Part shown: positions 1 to 5,901 of the stretch, one piece after another
Layout: every line of letters starts with the position of its first letter
Position numbering within the stretch: position 1 is the first letter of the stretch
Assembly: GCA_023427825.1 (NCBI GenBank)
Contig: JAEZAI010000097.1
Coordinates: 1 to 7,424, forward strand
Reading direction: 5' to 3'
DNA length: 7,424 nt
Source: Actinomycetes bacterium
GTDB lineage: Bacteria > Actinomycetota > Acidimicrobiia > Acidimicrobiales > Microtrichaceae
Made by a program: the position numbers and the translations under genes
The notes under the pieces: model-generated
Told to the model about the DNA's origin: nothing
Seen by the model: the letters and a program-made list of their open reading frames with translations, nothing else
The model's database searches: none

Positions 1-1
1 T

Positions 2-871
2 TGCGGGGTCGTGACGAGCGCCGACGGTCGCATCGTGGCGGAGAGCGCGACCACGTCGATGGTCGGTCGCGTGCCACTCGACGACTCCGAGCTCCGGCGG
101 TCGCCGATCCACATGGACGGCACCGTGGCCATCTTCAGGTCGCCGCTCCGTTCGACGTACCACACGCTCGTCGACGACCTGCCCCGCGCCGGGCTGCTGA
201 TCCATCCCGCGCTGGGCCGGCTCGGCAACATGTCGGTGCTGCACGACGGCCCCCTCACCGACATGGAGACCGCCCTCCTCGACCACCTCGGCGGGCGGCG
301 CGTGAAGCTGCAGGAGGTCGACCCGGGCCAGCCGATCACCGCCGACCGCGTGGTGCTGCCGAACTTCGTGACGCGGCCCGGCGCCGGCGCGGTCCCGAGC
401 TGGTTCCGTCGCTGGTGCGACCAGGTCCCGCTGCCGTGCGCGGCGCACGGTCCGCGACGCGTCTTCCTGAACTCGGGCGTCGGCCGGCGGGCCGAGAACC
501 GAGGCGACCTCCTCGCCGTGCTGGAGCGGCACCGGATCGAGCCGCTCGATCCTGCGTCGCTCGCTCCGGCCGAGCTGCTGGCGATCCTGCGTGACGCCGA
601 CGTGGTCGTCGGTTCCGCGGACGACGGTCTGGCCGGCTGCCTGTTCAGCCACCGGGCCCACGTCGTCGAGCTCCTGGACGACGTCACGCTCGACCCGGCG
701 ATCTACTACATGGCCGCGTGCAAGGGGCTGCCGTACGACTACGTGCCCGCGGTCCTCAGCGAGTCCGACCGACGTCCGAAGCGCGGTCGGCGCGCCGGAG
801 CCGCGGGCGATCGGTCACCCGTGATCGACATCGGGTGGGTCGACCGCCTGCTCGACCGCGTCGCGGCCTGA
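2..871 (+). CDS. Glycosyltransferase family 61-like protein (DUF563), 5' partial
   Basis: Probable glycosyltransferase of the GT61/DUF563 type, a family that transfers sugars in cell-surface polysaccharide or glycan synthesis. The frame is open to the window edge, and the residues before the first GTG (position 11) read naturally into it, so the true start is probably upstream. The first ~45 residues look like the region that precedes the domain. Numbering from the GTG codon, YHTLVDDLPRAG (50-61) matches the family's H-x(3)-[DE]-x-[PL]-R region. VFLNSG...NRGDLLAVLE (151-172) matches the 'SR...R...NE..L' nucleotide-sugar segment. ADVVVGSADDGLAGCLF (196-212) followed by VVEL (218-221) matches the 'A.vivG.HGAgL.N..F...vvEL' block, and YYMAACKGLPYDYV (232-245) matches the usual end. 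Oddly, the usual GxHGA motif reads GSADDG, so the conserved His is missing and activity may be altered or lost. The stop lies 21 bp from the stop of the convergent dehydrogenase operon. The fold call is fairly firm; the substrate is unknown. Confidence 0.68.
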   Translation, partial: CGVVTSADGRIVAESATTSMVGRVPLDDSELRRSPIHMDGTVAIFRSPLRSTYHTLVDDLPRAGLLIHPALGRLGNMSVLHDGPLTDMETALLDHLGGRRVKLQEVDPGQPITADRVVLPNFVTRPGAGAVPSWFRRWCDQVPLPCAAHGPRRVFLNSGVGRRAENRGDLLAVLERHRIEPLDPASLAPAELLAILRDADVVVGSADDGLAGCLFSHRAHVVELLDDVTLDPAIYYMAACKGLPYDYVPAVLSESDRRPKRGRRAGAAGDRSPVIDIGWVDRLLDRVAA

Positions 872-892
872 GCCGACTCCGGCGGCAGGTCC

Positions 893-1999
893 TCAGACCG
901 GCTCGTTGGCGATGATCTCGCCGAGCAACAGGAGCTGACGCGTCGCGCCGCCGAGCTGCAGCTCGAGCTCCTTGGCCTGCAGGAAGCACCGGTGCAGCGG
1001 GTAGTCCCGGTCCACGCCGACGCCGCCGTGCAGGTGCTGCGCGGCGGGCACCACGCGCTGGCCGCCCCACGCCGCCCAGAACTTGGCGGTCGAGACCTCG
1101 GCCGACGCCGGCTCGTCGATGCCCAGCCGCCACAGCGCCTGGTGCGTGGTGAGCCGGACGGCCTCGGTGTCGATGTAGGCGTCCGCCGCGCGGTGCGCCA
1201 CGGCCTGGAACGACGCGATCGGCACGTCGAACTGCTTGCGCTCCTTGGTGTAGTCGGCGGTGAGGCGCAGCGCCTCGTCGCACACACCCGTGGCCACGGC
1301 GCACTGCGTGCCGATGGCCCGCTCGTACGCCCACCGCAGCGCCTCGGCGCCCTCGGCGATCAGCGTGGCCGGCGCGTCGGCCAGCAGGAGCGCGGCCTGC
1401 GGGTCCCCGAGCGTGGTGACCTGCGGCTCCACGCCGACCCCCTCGCCCTTGTCGACCAGGAACAGGCCGACCGAGCCGCCCTCCTCGATGGCCGCGGGCA
1501 CGAGCACCGCGTCCGCGATCACACCGGCGGGCACGCAGATCTTGGTGCCGCTGACGGACCAGGCGTCGCCGCTGCGGCTGGCGATCGTGGTCGGCACCAG
1601 CGGCTCCGCGTCCTGCTCGTGCCACGCCGCGGTCAGCACCAGCTCGCCGTTGGCGACGCGGCCCAGCAGGTCGGCGGCCAGGCCGTCGGGTGCGAAGCGG
1701 GCGATGGCGGGCACGCCCAGGCCGAGCGTCACCCAGAGCGGCACCGCCGCGGCCGTGCGGCCGGCGGCCTCGAGCACCGCGCCGAGCGCGATGAGGTCCA
1801 GGCCCGCGCCGCCGTGCGCCTCGGGGATGGTGGCCCCGAGCACGCCGACCTTGGCGAGCTCGGCCCACAGCTCCGCGTCGTAGCGCGGGCCGTCGCCGCG
1901 CTCGAGCTCCCGCAGGCGCTCGTGGGTGGATCGGTCGGCGAGCACCTGGCCGGCCAGGTCGCCGATCGCCTGCTGCTCCTCGCTGAAGCGGAAGTCCAT
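893..1999 (-). CDS. chsE5: Acyl-CoA dehydrogenase, FadE27/ChsE5-like non-catalytic subunit
   Basis: Acyl-CoA dehydrogenase-fold protein of 368 aa, the predicted beta partner of the neighbouring ChsE4-like subunit. In M. tuberculosis, FadE26-FadE27 (ChsE4-ChsE5) form an alpha2beta2 flavoenzyme that makes the first alpha,beta-double bond in the CoA-activated C8 cholesterol side chain. As I recall the FadE27 sequence, the resemblance is closest in the C-terminal half: YTKERKQFDVPIASFQAV (250-267, the R-x(2)-F FAD-contact segment), AADAYID (271-277), HLHGGVGVDRDYPLHR (322-337) and QLGGATRQL (348-356). Neither usual catalytic Glu is present. The MCAD-type IYEGT site reads LQLGG (347-351), and the helix around 231-240 (TQCAVATGVC) has no acid where isovaleryl-CoA-dehydrogenase-type enzymes carry theirs. 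This fits a structural or cofactor-holding subunit. The ATG start is set by GAGGAG 9 nt upstream. The gene follows the ChsE4-like gene after 52 bp on the same strand, so co-transcription is likely. Steroid specificity is inferred from similarity. Confidence 0.82.
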   Translation of the reverse strand: MDFRFSEEQQAIGDLAGQVLADRSTHERLRELERGDGPRYDAELWAELAKVGVLGATIPEAHGGAGLDLIALGAVLEAAGRTAAAVPLWVTLGLGVPAIARFAPDGLAADLLGRVANGELVLTAAWHEQDAEPLVPTTIASRSGDAWSVSGTKICVPAGVIADAVLVPAAIEEGGSVGLFLVDKGEGVGVEPQVTTLGDPQAALLLADAPATLIAEGAEALRWAYERAIGTQCAVATGVCDEALRLTADYTKERKQFDVPIASFQAVAHRAADAYIDTEAVRLTTHQALWRLGIDEPASAEVSTAKFWAAWGGQRVVPAAQHLHGGVGVDRDYPLHRCFLQAKELELQLGGATRQLLLLGEIIANEPV

Positions 2000-2008
2000 G
2001 TCGTTCGT

Positions 2009-2014
2009 CTCCTC
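2009..2014 (-). promoter_or_regulatory. Ribosome binding site of the chsE5-like gene
   Basis: GAGGAG on the minus strand, 9 nt before the ATG at 1999. It fixes the start of the second gene and shows that it is translated independently within the two-gene transcript. Confidence 0.6.
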
Positions 2015-2051
2015 GTGCGTTCGTCTGGTCGTGTCTCGGGGTGCCGCCGCG

Positions 2052-3230
2052 TCAGTTGCGCAGCGCCCGGGGCAGGCCCAGACCGAACATGCCGATCAGG
2101 TCGCGCTGGATCTCGTTCGTGCCGCCGCCGAAGGTCAGGATCAGCAGGCTGCGGTAGTTGCCCTCGAGCCGGCCCTTCAGGACCGAGCCGACGGAGTTGC
2201 GCTCCAGGTAGGCGGACGGGCCGAGGATCTCCATCAGCAGCCGGAACGCCTCCAGGTAGAACTCGGTGCCGAACGTCTTGATCGTGGAGGCGTCGGCCAC
2301 GTCGAGGTGGCCCTCGGTGGCGGTCCAGGCGACCTTCCAGTTGATGAGGCGCAGGAACTCCAGTCCGGCGTGGACGCGGGCCAGGTTGAGCCGCACCCAC
2401 TCCTGGTCCACCGGGCGGGAGCCGTCGGCGTTCACCGTCTCCTGCGCCCAGCGGCGGACCTCGGTGTAGGACTGCTCGAGCAGACCCGGCGAGCACAGCG
2501 TCACGCGCTCGTGGTGGAGCTGGTTGACGATCAGGCCCCAGCCGTTGTTCTCGCCGCCGACGAGCCAGTCGGCACGGGCCCGCACGTCGTCGAAGTACGT
2601 GGCGTTGATGTCGTGGCTCGACAGCAGGTGCAGCGGATCGACCGTGATCCCCGGCGAGCGCATGTCGACGATGATCATCGAGATGCCCTTGTGCTTCGGG
2701 GCGTCGGGATCGGTGCGGACGGCGAGCCAGCAGTAGTCGGCGTCGGAGGCGAGCGACGTCCACATCTTCTGGCCGTTGATGACGTACTCGTCGCCGTCGC
2801 GGACGGCCTTGGTGCGCAGCGAGGCCAGGTCGGTGCCGGCGCCGGGCTCGGAGTAGCCGATGCAGAAGTGCAGGTCGCCGGCGAGGATCTTGGGGAGGAA
2901 GAAGTCCTTCTGCTCCTCGGTGCCGTACTGCATGATCGTCGGGCCGACGGTGTTGATCGTCAGCATGGGCACCGGGGCGCCCGAGCGCATCGACTCGTCG
3001 AAGAAGATGAACTGCTCCATCTGGCTCCGGCCCTGGCCGCCGTACTCCTCGGGCCAGCCGATGCCGAGCCAGCCGTCCTCGGCCATCTGCTTCACGATGC
3101 GGCGGTGCGTCGGGCCGACGCCGGCCTCCTTGTGGAGCAGCTCCCTGACCTCGTCGGTCAACAGGTCGTCGTAGTAGTGCCGCAGCTCGTCGCGGAGGCG
3201 CTGCTGCTCCTCCGTGTACGCGATGTGCAT
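2052..3230 (-). CDS. chsE4: Acyl-CoA dehydrogenase, FadE26/ChsE4-like catalytic subunit (steroid side chain)
   Basis: FAD-dependent acyl-CoA dehydrogenase subunit of 392 aa. By similarity to FadE26 (ChsE4) it would dehydrogenate the CoA thioester of a C27 3-oxo-sterol side chain, the first step of side-chain beta-oxidation in the cytoplasm. Matches to FadE26 as I recall it run the whole length: start MHIAYTEEQQRLRDELR, GWPEEYGGQGRSQMEQFIF (58-76), TINTVGPTIM.YGTEEQK (91-108), the family signature IGYSEPGAGTDLASLRT (124-140), VINGQKMWTS (150-159), NQLHHERV (236-243) and the end LTFGGGTNEIQRDLIG...LGLPRA (365-389). Glu241 in HHERV aligns with the helix-G catalytic base of this class, while the MCAD-type position carries Gly. 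The frame stays open far upstream, to about 3731, across the intergenic region and the divergent gene. I chose the ATG at 3230 because AGGGGG lies 5 nt before it and FadE26 begins there. It is the first gene of the operon, with a KstR-type operator 74 bp upstream. FadE29 is the next-best family match but fits less well. Confidence 0.87.
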   Translation of the reverse strand: MHIAYTEEQQRLRDELRHYYDDLLTDEVRELLHKEAGVGPTHRRIVKQMAEDGWLGIGWPEEYGGQGRSQMEQFIFFDESMRSGAPVPMLTINTVGPTIMQYGTEEQKDFFLPKILAGDLHFCIGYSEPGAGTDLASLRTKAVRDGDEYVINGQKMWTSLASDADYCWLAVRTDPDAPKHKGISMIIVDMRSPGITVDPLHLLSSHDINATYFDDVRARADWLVGGENNGWGLIVNQLHHERVTLCSPGLLEQSYTEVRRWAQETVNADGSRPVDQEWVRLNLARVHAGLEFLRLINWKVAWTATEGHLDVADASTIKTFGTEFYLEAFRLLMEILGPSAYLERNSVGSVLKGRLEGNYRSLLILTFGGGTNEIQRDLIGMFGLGLPRALRN

Positions 3231-3233
3231 CTG

Positions 3234-3241
3234 TTCCCCCT
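3234..3241 (-). promoter_or_regulatory. Ribosome binding site of the chsE4-like gene
   Basis: AGGGGGAA on the minus strand, ending 3 nt before the ATG at 3230; the AGGGGG core is 5 nt from it. This strong Shine-Dalgarno sequence decides the start within a reading frame that stays open several hundred bases further upstream. Confidence 0.65.
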
Positions 3242-3303
3242 GGCTCGGTCGGGCTCGCCGTGGTTCGTGCGATCGTGGCCCGGGAGACCCGGGCGGGACG
3301 GGA

Positions 3304-3323
3304 AACTGTAACGCGTTGCAGTT
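3304..3323. promoter_or_regulatory. KstR-type operator (TnnAACnnGTTnnA)
   Basis: A 20-bp near-perfect palindrome with arms AACTGTAACG and CGTTGCAGTT; 9 of 10 base pairs are symmetric, the exception being 3309/3318. Its core at 3307-3320, TGTAACGCGTTGCA, matches the published consensus of KstR, TnnAACnnGTTnnA, at every defined position. KstR is the TetR-family repressor of cholesterol catabolism in mycobacteria and rhodococci, and its known regulon includes the fadE26-fadE27 region. The site is noticeably AT-richer than its surroundings. It lies 74 bp upstream of the chsE4-like ATG and 130 bp upstream of the mycothione reductase ATG. A site for another TetR-family regulator with a similar half-site is possible. 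No regulator gene is in the window. Confidence 0.78.
3305..3310 (-). promoter_or_regulatory. Possible -10 box of the chsE4-chsE5 operon, inside the operator
   Basis: TACAGT on the minus strand fits the actinobacterial -10 pattern TANNNT. It lies inside the operator palindrome at 3304-3323. It would put transcription start near 3298, giving a leader of about 70 nt that carries the ribosome binding site. No convincing -35 hexamer is visible, so this is weak on sequence alone. Its overlap with the operator is what makes it plausible, since a repressor there would block RNA polymerase. Confidence 0.35.
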
Positions 3324-3439
3324 CTGGAACCCCGACCGGCGCCCGGACGTGGACGGCGACGGCCGCTCCCCCGGCGGTCCGCCCCGGTGACGGTGCGAGC
3401 ACGACGCTCGGCGCCCGGCCGTCGCGAGGACCTCCGCCG

Positions 3440-3445
3440 TAGGCT
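3440..3445 (+). promoter_or_regulatory. -10 box of a leaderless mtr promoter
   Basis: TAGGCT fits TANNNT and ends 8 nt before the ATG at 3454. That spacing puts transcription start at or next to the start codon, so the mRNA would be leaderless. No Shine-Dalgarno sequence sits at a normal distance (a GAGGA at 3426-3430 is too far away). This supports the chosen start and separates this promoter from the operator more than 115 bp upstream. No clear -35 hexamer is seen. Confidence 0.5.
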
Positions 3446-3453
3446 CGATCGTC

Positions 3454-4869
3454 ATGACGCCCCCCTCCTCGGCCCACGTCGACGTGCTCATCATCGGCAC
3501 CGGATCGGGCAACTCGATCCCCACCCACGAGTACGACGACCTGACGATCGGGATCGTGGAGCGCTCCGCCTTCGGGGGCACCTGCCTCAACCGGGGATGC
3601 ATCCCCTCGAAGATGCTCGTGATGCCGGCGAACCGGGTCGTGGAGGCGCAGGAGGCCGCCGCGCTCGGCGTGCACTTCGAGCCGCCGCGCGTCGACTGGC
3701 CGTCCATCCGTGACCGCACGTTCGGGCGCATCGACCCGATCGCCCAGGGCGGCGAGGAGTACCGGCGAGGTCAGGCCGACACCACGGTGTTCACCGGCGA
3801 CGCGCGCTTCACCGGCGAGCGGGCCGTGCGGGTGACCGCCCCCGACGGCTCCACCACCGACGTGACCGCGGAGAAGATCGTGCTCGCCGCCGGCGCCTCT
3901 CCGGTGATCCCCGACCTGCCCGGTCTGGCGGGCACGCCGTTCCACACGTCCGACACGATCATGCGGGTCGACGCCGTGCCCAAGCACATGGTCGTGATCG
4001 GCGGCGGCTTCATCGCCGCGGAGATGGGCCACGTGTTCGGGTCGTTGGGCTGCGACGTCACGGTCGTGCACCGCGGCCCGCGGATGCTGCGCCACGAGGA
4101 CCCCGACGTGTCCGAGCGCTTCACGCGGGAGTTCGGCCGGCGGTCCCGGCTGCACCTGAGCACCGAGGTCGTCGGTGTCGAGCACTCGGGCGGCGAGTTC
4201 CGCCTGCAGCTCTCCCCCGCGCCGGGCCACCACGGACCCGACTGCCCCACCGACGTGACCGGCGACGCGCTGCTGGTCACCACCGGCCGCCGTCCGAACG
4301 GCGCGGAGCTGGACGTCGAGGTGGCCGGCGTGAAGCTCGACGAGGACGGCTACGTCATCACCGACGACACGCTCCTCACGACCGCCCCGGACGTGTGGGC
4401 GCTCGGCGACATCCGCAACCCGCTGCAGCTCAAGCACCTCGCCAACCGCGAGGCCAAGGTCGTCTCCCACAACGTCATCCACCCGGACGACCCCCTGCAC
4501 CTGGACGAGCGGGTCGTGCCGCACGCCGTGTTCTCGCATCCAGAGGTGGCCTCGGTCGGTGAGACCGAGACCGAGCTCCAGGAGCGCCGCCAGCCCTACA
4601 AGGTCGGCCGGCGTGCGTACGGCGACACCGCGTACGGCTGGTCGCTCGAGGACCGCAGCGGGTTCGCCAAGGTCCTCGTCTGCGCGGAGACGGGGCTGAT
4701 CCTGGGCGGCCACGTGATCGGGCCGCAGGCGGCCACGCTCATGCAGCAGTTCGCCCAGGCCATGACGTTCGGTCTGACCGCCGAGCGCGTGGCCAAGGAG
4801 CAGATCTGGGCGCACCCCGGGCTGGCCGAGGTGCTCGAGAACGCGCTGCTCGACGCCGTCGGCCACTGA
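3454..4869 (+). CDS. mtr: Mycothione reductase (NADPH- and FAD-dependent disulfide reductase)
   Basis: Reduces mycothiol disulfide (mycothione) to mycothiol with NADPH, keeping the main actinobacterial low-molecular-weight thiol reduced in the cytosol. The 471-aa protein has the class I flavoprotein disulfide reductase layout. The FAD motif GTGSGNS (15-21) is typical of Mtr rather than the usual GxGxxG. Redox-active cysteines Cys44 and Cys49 lie in GGTCLNRGCIPSKM (41-54), the NAD(P)H motif is VIGGGFIAAE (181-190), and the second FAD contact is WALGDI (315-320). A C-terminal dimerisation domain ends in HPGLAEVLENAL (454-465), giving the His454/Glu459 catalytic dyad. FGRIDPIAQGGEEYRR (90-105) and YGWSLEDRSGF also match M. 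tuberculosis Mtr as I recall it. The length is close to that enzyme, with a slightly longer N-terminus. It is divergent from the steroid dehydrogenase operon and convergent with the epimerase gene, 36 bp away. It appears to be a complete, functional single-gene unit. Confidence 0.9.
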   Translation: MTPPSSAHVDVLIIGTGSGNSIPTHEYDDLTIGIVERSAFGGTCLNRGCIPSKMLVMPANRVVEAQEAAALGVHFEPPRVDWPSIRDRTFGRIDPIAQGGEEYRRGQADTTVFTGDARFTGERAVRVTAPDGSTTDVTAEKIVLAAGASPVIPDLPGLAGTPFHTSDTIMRVDAVPKHMVVIGGGFIAAEMGHVFGSLGCDVTVVHRGPRMLRHEDPDVSERFTREFGRRSRLHLSTEVVGVEHSGGEFRLQLSPAPGHHGPDCPTDVTGDALLVTTGRRPNGAELDVEVAGVKLDEDGYVITDDTLLTTAPDVWALGDIRNPLQLKHLANREAKVVSHNVIHPDDPLHLDERVVPHAVFSHPEVASVGETETELQERRQPYKVGRRAYGDTAYGWSLEDRSGFAKVLVCAETGLILGGHVIGPQAATLMQQFAQAMTFGLTAERVAKEQIWAHPGLAEVLENALLDAVGH

Positions 4870-4905
4870 CGCAGCCGTCCGGGCGCACCGGCTCGGTGGT
4901 CGGCG

Positions 4906-5829
4906 TCAGGGCTGCGTGGCGAGCCAGGCGTCGGCGAGGGCGTCGAAGCCGTCCTTCCACGCCACGGTGGTCGGTCCGGTGATCGACGTCATGCGCGTGA
5001 GGTCGACGGTGACGCCGCCGATCGTCGACTCCGTCTCCTCGAACGTGGCGGTGTAGCCGCACCGGGCGGCCAGGTGCTCGCACCACTCCTCGAGCGAGAC
5101 CTGCTCCGCGCCGCCCCAGTTGACGATCGTCGCCGGGACGCTCGCGGCGCCGAGCAGGGCCGGCACCGTGCCGGCGATGTCGCCCAGATCGATCGGGTTG
5201 AAGATGTTCGGCCGGTCGGGGTGCACGGGGATGGCCATGCCCGCCTGCATCATCGCCAGGTGGAACGCCGGCCAGCCGCGGGGCGAGCCGTCGGGCCCCA
5301 CGCCGTACGGCACGTTCAGCCGGGCGATCGTCGTGGGGACGTCGAGCAGCCGGCACATCGTGCGGACGACCTCCTCCGCAGCGATCTTGGCGATGGAGTA
5401 CGTGGGCATGATCGGCCGATGGTTGTCGCCGAGCGCGGCCGACTCGTCGAGCACGGTCGAGCCGGCGGGGTCGTACACGCCGGTCGACGAGCAGTGCAGC
5501 ACCCGCCCGGGGCGCACGTGGCCGATGAGCAGGCCGATGCCCTCGGCGTTGGCCCGGAGGTCGAGATCCCAGCGCTGCGTCTTGACGACGGCGAAGTTGA
5601 GGAGGGCGTCGACGCCGGTGGGCACGTCGGCGAAGTCGGCGGCGACCAGGTCCGCGGTCACGCACTCCACGCCTGCGGCCTCGAGCCGCTCGCGTGCCGG
5701 CGTGTCGCTGAACCGGGCGACGCCGGTCACGCGGTGGCCCGCGCCGGCCAGCGACGTGGCGACCGACTCGGCCACCTGGCCGGTCACGCCGGTGACGATG
5801 AGGGTCTGCGGTCCGGAGGTGTCGCTCAC
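4906..5829 (-). CDS. NAD(P)-dependent epimerase/dehydratase, extended SDR family
   Basis: Cytosolic oxidoreductase of the extended short-chain dehydrogenase family, 307 aa. The substrate is not identifiable; relatives act on nucleotide sugars, but also on many other alcohols and ketones. The N-terminal Rossmann motif is TGVTGQVA (13-20), the usual TGxxGxxG with the last Gly replaced by Ala. The second strand ends in VARF (37-40); Arg39 may favour NADP. Asp60 follows the third strand. The active site has HCSSTGVY (112-119) and Tyr144-x3-Lys148 in PTYSIAKIAAEE (142-153). ARLNVPYGVG (169-178) and the FNPIDLGDIAG segment (210-220) are the usual substrate-side elements. The frame remains open upstream. 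I chose the GTG at 5829 because the Rossmann strand begins ten residues later and starts further upstream would run into the divergent gene. No good ribosome binding site is seen, and a weak CAGCAT 6 nt upstream could indicate a leaderless start. It faces away from the RG-rich gene across 72 bp. Confidence 0.8.
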   Translation of the reverse strand: MSDTSGPQTLIVTGVTGQVAESVATSLAGAGHRVTGVARFSDTPARERLEAAGVECVTADLVAADFADVPTGVDALLNFAVVKTQRWDLDLRANAEGIGLLIGHVRPGRVLHCSSTGVYDPAGSTVLDESAALGDNHRPIMPTYSIAKIAAEEVVRTMCRLLDVPTTIARLNVPYGVGPDGSPRGWPAFHLAMMQAGMAIPVHPDRPNIFNPIDLGDIAGTVPALLGAASVPATIVNWGGAEQVSLEEWCEHLAARCGYTATFEETESTIGGVTVDLTRMTSITGPTTVAWKDGFDALADAWLATQP

Positions 5830-5888
5830 CCGCCCATGCTGGCACGCACCCGGCTCGTTCCAGCTTCCTGAGATCGAAGGGCGTCCGT

Positions 5889-5894
5889 TAGCTT
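5889..5894 (+). promoter_or_regulatory. -10 box of a leaderless promoter for the RG-rich protein
   Basis: TAGCTT fits TANNNT and ends 7 nt before the ATG at 5902, so transcription would begin on or beside the start codon. No Shine-Dalgarno sequence precedes this ATG. The arrangement repeats that of the reductase gene in the same window. A -35 element is not clear; TTCCTG at 5865-5870 is the best, poor, candidate. Confidence 0.5.
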
Positions 5895-5901
5895 GGCGGC
5901 C

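Larger units (their letters stand above)
3231..3453. other. Divergent intergenic region between chsE4-like and mtr genes
   Basis: This 223-bp non-coding stretch separates two divergently transcribed genes. It holds the chsE4 ribosome binding site (3234-3241), the KstR-type palindrome (3304-3323) and a small GTTC-TG-GAAC inverted repeat touching its right arm (3321-3330). It also holds the leaderless -10 box of the reductase (3440-3445). Between 3331 and 3439 I see only GC-rich sequence without a recognisable motif. Confidence 0.7.

Noticed and set aside
872..892. Bidirectional terminator between the convergent genes
   Set aside because: Only 21 bp with no stem of useful length and no T run. 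The 36-bp gap at 4870-4905 was checked with the same result.
992..2281. A plus-strand open frame of 429 codons opposite the acyl-CoA dehydrogenase genes
   Set aside because: It is antisense to two well-supported genes, with low-complexity Arg/Gly/His/Leu content and no recognisable motif or ribosome binding site.
3231..3731. Upstream extension of the chsE4-like frame
   Set aside because: It runs through the intergenic region and antisense to mtr. A strong ribosome binding site and the FadE26 N-terminus place the start at 3230.
1729..4866. A minus-strand open frame of over 1000 codons spanning the dehydrogenase genes and the reductase gene
   Set aside because: It lies opposite mtr and out of frame with chsE4/chsE5. 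Its translation is rich in Arg, Gly, Ala and Pro with no domain. This is the usual shadow frame in DNA with GC-rich third codon positions.
5837..5842. ATG on the minus strand at 5837 as the epimerase start
   Set aside because: That ATG is in a different frame and meets a stop two codons later (ATG GGC GGG TGA). The stop's TGA overlaps the GTG start used here.
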